64,000 bases of DNA. Source: Apostichopus japonicus. Lineage: Eukaryota > Echinodermata > Holothuroidea > Aspidochirotida > Stichopodidae. Positions 49,651-63,000 of this stretch are shown here, piece after piece (the stretch's first letter is position 1; every line of letters begins with the position of its first letter). The translations under genes and the position numbers were made by a program. The DNA lies in the NCBI RefSeq assembly GCF_037975245.1, contig NC_092572.1, positions 32,895,989 to 32,959,988 on the forward strand, in the 5' to 3' direction. The notes under the pieces are model-generated. The model was not told the origin of the DNA and searched no databases. It was given only the letters and a program-made list of their open reading frames with translations.

Positions 49651-52600
49651 GTACAGCACAATCGATTAATCGGTACCGCACATTCGATTTATCGGTACCG
49701 CACATTCTATTAATCGGTACAGCACATTCGATTTATCGGTATCGAACATTTGATTAATTGGTACCGCACAATCGATTTATCGGTATTGCACATTCGATTT
49801 ATCGGTATCGTAAATTCGATTTATCGGTACCGCATTTTCGATTGATCGGTACCGCACAATTGATTTATCGGTACCGAACAATCGATTTATCGGTACCGCA
49901 CATTCTATTTATCGGTACCGCACAATCGATTTATCGTTACCGCATTTGATTTCATGGTATCGTACTTTCGATTTATCGGTACTGCACTTTCGATTTATCG
50001 TTATCACACATTCTATTTATCGGTACCGCACATTCTATTTATCGGTATGCACATTCGATTTATTAGTACCGCACATTCGATTAATCGGTACAGCACAATC
50101 GATTTATCGGTACCGCACTTTCTATTTATAGGTATCGCACAATCGATTGATCGGTACCGCACATTCGATTTATCGGTACCGCACAATCGATTAATTAGTA
50201 CCGCACATTCGATTAATCGGTATCGCACGTTCGATTTATCGGTACCGCACTTTCGATTGATCGGTACCGCACAATCGATTGATCGGTACCGCACAATCGA
50301 TTTATCGGTACCGCTTATTCGATTTATTGGTATCGCACATTCTACTAATCGGTACGACACATTCGATTTATCGGTACCGCACATTCTATTTATCGGTATC
50401 GCACATTCGATTTATCGGTGTCGCATAATCGATTGATCGGTACCGCACATTCGATTAATTGGAACCGCTCATTCGATTTATCGGTATCGCACATTCGATT
50501 AATCGGTATCGGATGTTCGATTTATCGGTATCGCAATTCGATTAATCGGTATCTCACATTCGATTTATCGGTACCGCACATTCGATTTATCGGTACCGCA
50601 TATCTATTAATCGGTATCGCACATTCGATTGATCGGTACCGCACAATCGATTTATCGGTACCGCACAATCGATTTATCGGAACCGCACATTCGATTTATC
50701 GGTATCGCATATTCGATTTATTGGTATCGCACATTCGATTTATCGGTACGACACATTCGATTTATCGGTACCGCACATTCTATTTATCGGTATCGCACAT
50801 TCGATTTATCGGTGTCGCATAATCGATTGATCGGTACCGCACATTCGATTAATTGGAACCGCTCATTCGATTTATCGGTATCGCACATTCGATTAATCGG
50901 TATCGGATGTTCGATTTATCGGTATCGCACATTCGATTAATCGGTATCTCACATTCGATTTATCGGTACCGCACAATCGATATATCGGTACCGCATATAC
51001 GATAAATCGGTACCGCACAATCGAATTATCTGTAGGGCACATTCGATTTATCGGTACAGCACATTCGGTTAATGGGAATCGCACATTCGATTTATCGGTA
51101 TCGCATGATCGATTTATCGTTATCGCATATTCGATTTATCGGTAACGCAGATTCTACTAATCGGTATCGCACATACTATTTATCGGTATTGCAATTTGAT
51201 TAATCAATATCGCAGGTTCGAATTATCGGTACCGCACTTTCGATTTATCGGTACCGCACAATCGATTTATCGGTATCGCATGATCGATTTATCGTTATCG
51301 CATATTCGATTTATCGGTAACGCAGATTCTACTAATCGGTATCGCACATTCTATTTATCGGTATTGCAATTTGATTAATCGGTATCGCAGGTTCGATTTA
51401 TCGGTACCGCACTTTCGATTTATCGGTACCGCACAATCGATTTATCGGTATCGCATGATCGATTTATCGTTATCGCATATTCGATTTATCGTTATCGCAT
51501 ATTCGATTTATCGGTAACGCAGATTCTACTAATCGGTATCGCACATTCTATTTATCAATATTGCAATTTGAATAATCGGTATCGCAGGTTCGAATTATCG
51601 GTATTCGATTCAATTAATCGGTATTCGATTCAATTAATCGGTATCGCAGGTTCGATTTATCTGTACCGCAAATTCGATTTATCGGTACCGCACAATCGAT
51701 TGATCGGTACCGCACATTCGATTTATCGGTACCGCACAATCGATTTATTTGTACCTCCGATTCAATTAATCGGTATCGCAGGTTCGATTTATCTGTACCG
51801 CAAATTCGATTTATCGGTACCGCACAATCGATTGATCGGTACCGCACATTCGATTTATCGGTACCGCACAATCGATTTATTTGTACCGCACATTCGATTA
51901 ATCGGTATCGCACAATCGATTTATTTGTACCGCACATTCGATTAATCGGTATCGTAAATTCGATTTATCGGTATCGCATGATCGATTTATCGTTATCGCA
52001 CATTCGATTTATCGGTACCGCACATTCGATTTATCGGTACCGCATTTTCGATTGACCGGTACCGCGCAATCGTTTTATCGGTCTCGCACATTCGATTTAT
52101 CGGTGCCACACAATCGATATATCGGTACCGCATATACGATAAATTGGTACCTCACAATCGAATATCGGTAGCGCACATTCGATTTATCGGTACCGCACAT
52201 TCGGTTTATGGGTATCGCACATTCGATTTATCGGTATTGCAATTTGATGAATCGGTATCGCAGGTTCGATCTATCGGTACCGCACTTTCGATTTATCGGT
52301 ACAGCACAATCGATTAATCGGTACCGCACATTCGATTTATCGGTACCGCACATTCTATTAATCGGTACAGCACATTCGATTTATCGGTATCGAACATTTG
52401 ATTAATTGGTACCGCACAATCGATTTATCGGTATTGCACATTCGATTTATCGGTATCGTAAATTCGATTTATCGGTACCGCATTTTCGATTGATCGGTAC
52501 CGCACAATTGATTTATCGGTACCGAACAATCGATTTATCGGTACCGCACATTCTATTTATCGGTACCGCACAATCGATTTATCGTTACCGCATTTGATTT

Positions 52601-55455
52601 CATGGTATCGTACTTTCGATTTATCGGTACTGCACTTTCGATTTATCGTTATCACACATTCTATTTATCGGTACCGCACATTCTATTTATCGGTATGCAC
52701 ATTCGATTTATTAGTACCGCACATTCGATTAATCGGTACAGCACAATCGATTTATCGGTACCGCACTTTCTATTTATAGGTATCGCACAATCGATTGATC
52801 GGTACCGCACATTCGATTTATCGGTACCGCACAATCGATTAATTAGTACCGCACATTCGATTAATCGGTATCGCACGTTCGATTTATCGGTACCGCACTT
52901 TCGATTGATCGGTACCGCACAATCGATTGATCGGTACCGCACAATCGATTTATCGGTACCGCTTATTCGATTTATCGGTACCGCACTATCGAATTATCGG
53001 TACCGCACATTCGATTTATCGGTATCGTTAATTCATTTTTATCAGTATCGCGCATTCGATTTATCGGTCCCGCACAATCGATTTATCGGTACCGCATTTG
53101 ATTAATCGGTATCGTAAATTCGATTTGTCGGTATTGCACTTTCGATTTATCGTTATCGCACATTCGATTTATCGGTACCGCACATTCGATTTATCGGTAC
53201 CGCACATTCGATTAATCGGTATCGCACGTTCGATCCATCGGTACCGCACTTTCTATTTATCGGTACCGCACATTCGATTAATCGGTATCGTATATTCGAT
53301 TTATCGGTATCGCACATTCGATTTATCGGTATCGCACAATCGATTTATCGGTACCGCACAATTGATTTATCGGTACCACAATACGAATTAATCGGTCTCG
53401 CACATTCGATTTATCGATACCGCACAATCGATTTATCGGTACCGCTTATTCTATAAATCGGTACCGCACAATCGAATTATTGGTACCGCACATTCGATTT
53501 ATCGGTATCGTTAATTCATTTTTATCGGTATCGCGCATTCGATTTATCGGTCCCGCACAATCGATTTATCGGTACCGCATGTGATTTATCGGTATCGTAA
53601 ATTCGATTTATCGGTATTGCACTTTCGATTTATCGTTATCGCACATTCGATTTATCGGTACCGCACATTCTATTTATCGGTACCGCACATTCGATTTATC
53701 GGTATTCAATTCGATTAATCGGTATCGCAGGTTCAATTTATCGGTACCGCATTTTCGATTTATCGGTACCGCACAATCGATTGATCGGTAGCGCACATTC
53801 GATTTATCGGTACCGCACATTCGATTTATCGGTACAGCACAATCGATTTATCGGTATCGCACAATCGATTTATTTGTACCGCACATTCTATTAATCGGTA
53901 TCGCACTTTCGATTTATCGGTATCGCACAATCGATTTATCGGTACCGCACAATCGATTTATCGGTACCGCACAATCGATTTATTTGTACCGGACATTCTA
54001 TTAATCGGTATCGCACTTTCGATTTATCGGTACCCCACTTTCTATTTAGCGGTACCGCACATTCGATTCATCGGTATCGTAGGTTCGATTTATGGGACTC
54101 GCACATTCGATTTATCGGTACCGCACATTCGATTTATCGGTACCGCACATTCGATTAATCGGTATCGCACGTTCGATTTATCGGTACCGCACTTTCTATT
54201 TATCGGTACCGCACATTCGATTAATCGGTATCGTATATTCGATTTATCGGTATCGCACATTCGATTTATCGGTATCACACATTCGATTTATCGATACCGC
54301 ACAATCGATTTATCGGTACCGCTTATTCTATAAATCGGTACCGCACAATCGAATTATTGGTACCGCACATTCGATTTATCGGTATCGTTAATTTATTTTT
54401 ATCGGTATCGCGCATTCGATTTATCGGTCCCGCACAATCGATTTATCGGTATTCGATTCGATTAATCGGTATCGCAGGTTCGATTTATCGGTACCGCACA
54501 TTCGATTTATCGGTACAGCACAATCGATTTATCAGTACCGCACAATCGATTTATTTGTACCGCACATTCTATTAATCGGTATCGCACTTTCGATTTATCG
54601 GTACCGCACTTTCTATTTATCGGTACCGCACATTCGATTCATCGGTATCGCACATTAGATTTATCGTTATCGCACATTCGATTTATCGGTATCGCACAAT
54701 CGATTTATAGGTACCGCACAATCGATTTATCGGTACCGCACAATCGATTTATTTGTACCGGACATTCTATTAATCGGTATCGCACTTTCGATTTATCGGT
54801 ACCGCACTTTCTATTTAGCGGTACCGCACAATCGATTTATCGGTACCGCACACTCGATTTATCGGTATTCGATTCGATTAATCGGTATCGCAGGTTCAAT
54901 TTATCGGTACCGCATTTTCGATTTATCGGTACCGCACAATCGATTGATCGGTAGCGCACATTCGATTTATCGGTACCGCACATTCGATTTATCGGTACAG
55001 CACAATCGATTTATCAGTACCGCACAATCGATTTATTTGTACCGCACATTCTATTAATCGGTATCGCACTTTCGATTTATCGGTACCGCACTTTCTATTT
55101 ATCGGTACCGCACATTCGATTCATCGGTATCGCACATTCGATTTATCGTTATCGCACATTCGATTTATCGGTATCGCACAATCGATTTATAGGTACCGCA
55201 CAAACGATTTATCGGTACCGCACAATCGATTTATTTGTACCGGACATTCTGTTAATCGGTATCGCACTTTCGATTTATCGGTACCGCACTTTCTATTGAG
55301 CGGTACCGCACATTCGATTCATCGGTATCGTAGGTTCGATTTATGGGACTCGCACATTCGATTTATCGGTACCGAACTTTCGGTTTATCGGTACCGCACA
55401 TTCGATTAATCGGTATCGCATTTCCATTTATCGGTACCGCACTTTCTATTTATCG
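49651..55455. repeat. Satellite higher-order repeat, copy 2 (5,805 bp)
   Basis: This is the tandem partner of 43846-49650, differing at very few positions (for example CACATTAGAT at 54651 against CACATTCGAT at 48846). At about 55458 the similarity ends and the array switches to the pattern seen at 40773 onwards. Confidence 0.9.
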
Positions 55456-55459
55456 GTAT

Positions 55460-56752
55460 CGCACATTCGATTAATCGGTCTCGCATATTCTATTCATAGG
55501 TATCGTAAATTCGATTTATCGGTACCGCAAATTTGATTTATCGGTATCGCACATTCGATTATCAGTCCCGCACAATCGATTTATCGGTACAGCACTTTCG
55601 ATTTATCGGTACCGCACATTCGAAATATCGGTATCGTAAATTCAATTTATCGGTATCCCACAATCGATTTATCGGTACCGCACAATTGATTTATCAGTAC
55701 CGCACATTCGATTTATCGGTATCGTAAATTCAATTTATCGGTATCCCACATTCGAATTGTCGGTATCGCACATTCGACTTATCGGTACCGCACATTCGAT
55801 TTATCGGTACCGCATATCTATTAATCGGTATCGCACATTCGATTGATCGGTACCGCACAATCGATTTATCGGTACCGCACAATCGATTTATCGGAACCGC
55901 ACATTCGATTTATCGGTATCGCATATTCGATTTATTGGTATCGCACATTCGATTTATCGGTACGACACATTCGATTTATCGGTACCGCACATTCTATTTA
56001 TCGGTATCGCACATTCGATTTATCGGTGTCGCATAATCGATTGATCGGTACCGCACATTCGATTAATTGGAACCGCTCATTCGATTTATCGGTATCGCAC
56101 ATTCGATTAATCGGTATCGGATGTTCGATTTATCGGTATCGCAATTCGATTAATCGGTATCTCACATTCGATTTATCGGTACCGCACATTCGATTTATCG
56201 GTACCGCATATCTATTAATCGGTATCGCACATTCGATTGATCGGTACCGCACAATCGATTTATCGGTACCGCACAATCGATTTATCGGAACCGCACATTC
56301 GATTTATCGGTATCGCATATTCGATTTATTGGTATCGCACATTCGATTTATCGGTACGACACATTCGATTTATCGGTACCGCACATTCTATTTATCGGTA
56401 TCGCACATTCGATTTATCGGTGTCGCATAATCGATTGATCGGTACCGCACATTCGATTAATTGGAACCGCTCATTCGATTTATCGGTATCGCACATTCGA
56501 TTAATCGGTATCGGATGTTCGATTTATCGGTATCGCAATTCGATTAATCGGTATCTCACATTCGATTTATCGGTACCGCACAATCGATATATCGGTACCG
56601 CATATACGATAAATCGGTACCGCACAATCGAATTATCTGTAGGGCACATTCGATTTATCGGTACAGCACATTCGGTTAATGGGAATCGCACATTCGATTT
56701 ATCGGTATCGCATGATCGATTTATCGTTATCGCATATTCGATTTATCGGTAA
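55460..56752. repeat. Satellite block copied from ~40.8-42.0 kb
   Basis: From 55533 to at least 56430 the unit order matches 40841-41738 at an offset of 14,692 bases, including the internal 394-bp duplication. It then joins a segment resembling 41.9-42.7 kb with one unit shortened (GCAATTCG instead of GCACATTCG). Confidence 0.85.
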
Positions 56753-56802
56753 CGCAGATTCTACTAATCGGTATCGCACATACTATTTATCGGTATTGCA
56801 AT

Positions 56803-59800
56803 TTGATTAATCAATATCGCAGGTTCGAATTATCGGTACCGCACTTTCGATTTATCGGTACCGCACAATCGATTTATCGGTATCGCATGATCGATTTATC
56901 GTTATCGCATATTCGATTTATCGGTAACGCAGATTCTACTAATCGGTATCGCACATTCTATTTATCGGTATTGCAATTTGATTAATCGGTATCGCAGGTT
57001 CGATTTATCGGTACCGCACTTTCGATTTATCGGTACCGCACAATCGATTTATCGGTATCGCATGATCGATTTATCGTTATCGCATATTCGATTTATCGGT
57101 AACGCAGATTCTACTAATCGGTATCGCACATTCTATTTATCGGTATTGCAATTTGAATAATCGGTATCGCAGGTTCGAATTATCGGTATTCGATTCAATT
57201 AATCGGTATTCGATTCAATTAATCGGTATCGCAGGTTCGATTTATCTGTACCGCAAATTCGATTTATCGGTACCGCACAATCGATTGATCGGTACCGCAC
57301 ATTCGATTCATCGGTACCGCACAATCGATTTATTTGTACCGCACATTCGATTAATCGGTATCGTAAATTCGATTTATCGGTATCGCATGATCGATTTATC
57401 GTTATCGCACATTCGATTTATCGGTACCGCACATTCGATTTATCGGTACCGCATTTTCGATTGACCGGTACCGCGCAATCGTTTTATCGGTCTCGCACAT
57501 TCGATTTATCGGTGCCACACAATCGATATATCGGTACCGCATATACGATAAATTGGTACCTCACAATCGAATATCGGTAGCGCACATTCGATTTATCGGT
57601 ACCGCACATTCGGTTTATGGGTATCGCACATTCGATTTATCGGTATTGCAATTTGATTAATCGGTATCGCAGGTTCGATCTATCGGTACCGCACTTTCGA
57701 TTTATCGGTACAGCACAATCGATTAATCGGTACCGCACATTCGATTTATCGGTACCGCACATTCTATTAATCGGTACAGCACATTCGATTTATCGGTATC
57801 GAACATTTGATTAATTGGTACCGCACAATCGATTTATCGGTATTGCACATTCGATTTATCGGTATTGTAAATTTGATTTATCGGTACCGCATTTTCGATT
57901 GATCGGTACCGCACAATTGATTTATCGGTACCGAACAATCGATTTATCGGTACCGCACATTCTATTTATCGGTACCGCACAATCGATTTATCGTTACCGC
58001 ATTTGATTTCATGGTATCGTACTTTCGATTTATCGGTACTGCACTTTCGATTTATCGTTATCACACATTCTATTTATCGGTACCGCACATTCTATTTATC
58101 GGTATGCACATTCGATTTATTAGTACCGCACATTCGATTAATCGGTACAGCACAATCGATTTATCGGTACCGCACATTCTATTTATAGGTATCGCACAAT
58201 CGATTGATCGGTACCGCACATTCGATTTATCGGTACCGCACAATCGATTAATTAGTACCGCACATTCGATTAATCGGTATCGCACGTTCGATTTATCGGT
58301 ACCGCACTTTCGATTGATCGGTACCGCACAATCGATTGATCGGTACCGCACAATCGATTTATCGGTACCGCTTATTCGATTTATCGGTACCGCACTATCG
58401 AATTATCGGTACCGCACATTCGATTTATCGGTATCGTTAATTCATTTTTATCAGTATCGCGCATTCGATTTATCGGTCCCGCACAATCGATTTATCGGTA
58501 CCGCATTTGATTAATCGGTATCGTAAATTCGATTTGTCGGTATTGCACTTTCGATTTATCGTTATCGCACATTCGATTTATCGGTACCGCACATTCGATT
58601 TATCGGTACCGCACATTCGATTAATCGGTATCTCACGTTCAATTTATCGGTACCGCACTTTCTATTTATCGGTACCGCACATTCGATTAATCGGTATCGT
58701 ATATTCGATTTATCGGTATCGCACATTCGATTTATCGGTATCGCACAATCGATTTATCGGTACCGCACAATTGATTTATCGGTACCACAATACGAATTAA
58801 TCGGTCTCGCACATTCGATTTATCGATACCGCACAATCGATTTATCGGTACCGCTTATTCTATAAATCGGTACCGAACAATCGAATTATTGGTACCGCAC
58901 ATTCGATTTATCGGTATCGTTAATTCATTTTTATCGGTATCGCGCATTCGATTTATCGGTCCCGCACAATCGATTTATCGGTACCGCATGTGATTTATCG
59001 GTATCGTAAATTCGATTTATCGGTATTGCACTTTCGATTTATCGTTATCGCACATTCGATTTATCGGTACCGCACATTCTATTTATCGGTACCGCACATT
59101 CGATTTATCGGTATTCAATTCGATTAATCGGTATCGCAGGTTCAATTTATCGGTACCGCATTTTCGATTTATCGGTACCGCACAATCGATTGATCGGTAG
59201 CGCACATTCGATTTATCGGTACCGCACATTCGATTTATCGGTACAGCACAATCGATTTATCGGTATCGCACAATCGATTTATTTGTACCGCACATTCTAT
59301 TAATCGGTATCGCACTTTCGATTTATCGGTACCGCACTTTCTATTTATCGGTACCGCACATTCGATTCATCGGTATCGTGAATTCGATTTATCGTTATCG
59401 CACATTCGATTTATCGGTATCGCACAATCGATTTATCGGTACCGCACAATCGATTTATTTGTACCGGACATTCTATTAATCGGTATCGCACTTTCGATTT
59501 ATCGGTACCCCACTTTCTATTTAGCGGTACCGCACATTCGATTCATCGGTATCGTAGGTTCGATTTATGGGACTCGCACATTCGATTTATCGGTACCGCA
59601 CATTCGATTTATCGGTACCGCACATTCGATTAATCGGTATCGCACGTTCGATTTATCGGTACCGCACTTTCTATTTATCGGTACCGCACATTCGATTAAT
59701 CGGTATCGTATATTCGATTTATCGGTATCGCACATTCTATTTATCGGTATCACACATTCCATTTATCGATACCGCACAATCGATTTATCGGTACCGCTTA

Positions 59801-60050
59801 TTCTATAAATCGGTACCGCACAATCGAATTATTGGTATCGCACATTCGATTTATCGGTATCGTTAATTCATTTTTATCGGTATCGCGCATTCGATTTATC
59901 GGTCCCGCACAATCGATTTATCGGTATTCGATTCGATTAATCGGTATCGCAGGTTCGATTTATCGGTACCGCACATTCGATTTATCGGTACAGCACAATC
60001 GATTTATCAGTACCGCACAATCGATTTATTTGTACCGCACATTCTATTAA
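56803..60050. repeat. Third, shorter version of the higher-order repeat
   Basis: Unit order again follows 51.2-54.6 kb, but the offset changes in steps: 5,607 at 56803, 5,409 at 57617-58507, 5,475 at 59567-59832. This copy has lost and gained whole groups of units, for example the second CCTCCGATTCAATT segment. It also carries more private substitutions than copies 1 and 2. Confidence 0.8.
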
Positions 60051-63000
60051 TCGGTATCGCACTTTCGATTTATCGGTACCGCACTTTCTATTTATCGGTA
60101 CCGCACATTCGATTCATCGGTATCGCACATTCGATTTATCGTTATCGCACATTCGATTTATCGGTATCGCACAATCGATTTATAGGTACCGCACAATCGA
60201 TTTATCGGTACCGCACAATCGATTTATTTGCACCGGACATTCTATTAATCGGTATCGCACTTTCGATTTATCGGTACCGCACTTTCTATTTAGCGGTACC
60301 GCATTTTCGATTGACCGGTACCGCACATTCGATTTATCGGTACAGCACAATCGATTGATCAGTTCCGCACAATCGATTGATTTGTACCGCACATTCTATT
60401 AATCGGTATCGCACATTCGATTTATCGGTACCGCACTTTCCGTTTATCGGTACCGCACATTCGATTAATCGGTATCGCATGTTCCATTTATCGGTACCGC
60501 ACTTTCTATTTATCGGTACCGCACATTCGATTCATCGGTATCGCACATTCGATTTATAGTTATCGCACATTCGATTTATCGGTATCGCACAATCGATTTA
60601 TAGGTACCGCACAATCGATTTATCGGTACCGCACAATCGATTTATTTGTACCGGACATTCTATAAATCGGTATCGCACTTTCGATTTATCGGTACCGCAC
60701 TTTCGATTTATCGGTACCGCACTTTCTATTTAGCGGTACCGCACATTCGATTCATCGGTATCGTAGGTTCGATTTATGGGACTCGCACATTCGATTTATC
60801 GGTACCGCACTTTCGGTTTATCGGTACCGCACATTCGATTAATCGGTATCGCATGTTCCATTTATCGGTACCGCACTTTCTATTTATCGGTACCGCACAT
60901 TCGATTAATCGGTATCGCACAATCGATTTATAGGTACCGCACATTCGATTTATCGGTATCGCACATTCGATTTATCAGTACCGCACAATCGATTTATTTG
61001 TACCGCACATTCTATTAATCGGTATCGCACTTTCGATTTATCGGTACCGCACTTTCTATTTATCGGTACCGCACATTCGATTCATCGGTATCGCACATTC
61101 GATTTATCGTTATCGCACATTCGATTTATCGGTATCGCACAATCGATTTATAGGTACCGCACAATCGATTTATCGGTACCGCACAATCGATTTATTTGTA
61201 CCGGACATTCTATTAATCGGTATCGCACTTTCGATTTATCGGTACCGCACTTTCTATTTAGCGGTACCGCACAATCGATTTATCGGTACCGCACATTCGA
61301 TTTATCGGTATTCGATTCGATTAATCGGTATCGCAGGTGCAATTTATCGGTACCGCATTTTCGATTTATCGGTACCGCACAATCGATCGATCGGTAGCGC
61401 ACATTCGATTTATCGGTACCGCACATTCGATTTATCGGTACAGCACAATCGATTTATCAGTACCGCACAATCGATTTATTTGTACCGCACATTCTATTAA
61501 TCGGTATCGCACTTTCGATTTATCGGTACCGCACTTTCTATTTATCGGTACCGCACATCGATTCATCGGTATCGCACATTCGATTTATCGTTATCGCACA
61601 TTCGATTTATCGGTACCGCATATTCGATTAATCGGTATCGTAAATTCGATTTATCGGTATCGCATGATCGATTTATCGTTATCGCGCATTCGATTTATCG
61701 GTACCGCACATTCGATTTATCGGTACCGCATTTTCGATTGACCGGTACCGCACAATCGATTTATCGGTACAGCACAATCGATTGATCAGTACCGCACAAT
61801 CGATTGATTTGTACCGCACATTCTATTAATCGGTATCGCACATTCGATTTATCGGTACCGCACTTTCGGTTTATCGGTACCGCACATTCGATTCATCGGT
61901 ATCGCATGTTCCATTTATCGGTACCGCACTTTCTATTTATCGGTACCACACATTCGATTCATCGGTATCGCACATTCGATTTATCGTTATCGCACATTCG
62001 ATTTATCGGTATCGCACAATCGATTTATAGGTACCGCACAATCGATTTATCGGTACCGCACAATCGATTTATTTGTACCGGACATTGTATTAATCGGTAT
62101 CGCACTTTCGATTTATCGGTACCGCACTTTCGATTTATCGGTACCGCACTTTCTATTTAGCGGTACCGCACATTCGATTCATCGGTATCGTAGGTTAGTT
62201 TTATGGGACTCGCACATTCGATTTATCGGTACCGCACTTTCGGTTTATCGGTACCGCACATTCGATTAATCGGTATCGCATGTTCCATTTATCGGTACCG
62301 CACTTTCTATTTATCGGTACCGCACATTCGATTAATCGGTATCGTATATTCGATTTATCGATATCGCACATTCGATTTATCGGTATCGCACATTCGATTT
62401 ATCGGTACCGCACAATTGATTGATCGGTACCACAATACGAATTAATCGGTCTCGCACATTCGATTTATCGATACCGCACAATCGATTTATCGGTACCGCA
62501 CAATCGATTTATTTGTACCGCACATTCTATTAATCGGTATTGCACTTTCGATTTATCGGTACCGCACTTTCTATTTAGCGGTACCGCACATTCGATTCAT
62601 CGGTATCGTAGGTTCGATTTATGGGACTCGCACATTCGATTTATCGGTACCGCACAATCGATTTATCGGTCCGCATATTCGATAAATCTGTACCGCACAA
62701 TCGAATTATCGGTACCGCATATTCGACTTATCGGTATCGTAAATTCATTTTATCGGTATTCGATTCGATTAATCGGTATCGCAGGTTCAATTTATCGGTA
62801 CCGCATTTTCGATTTATCGGTACCGCACAATCGATTGATCGGTAGCGCACATTCGATTTATCGGTACCGCACATTCGATTTATCGGTACAGCACAATCGA
62901 TTTATCAGTACCGCACAATCGATTTATTTGTACCGCACATTCTATTAATCGGTATCGCACTTTCGATTTATCGGTACCGCACTTTCTATTTATCGGTACC

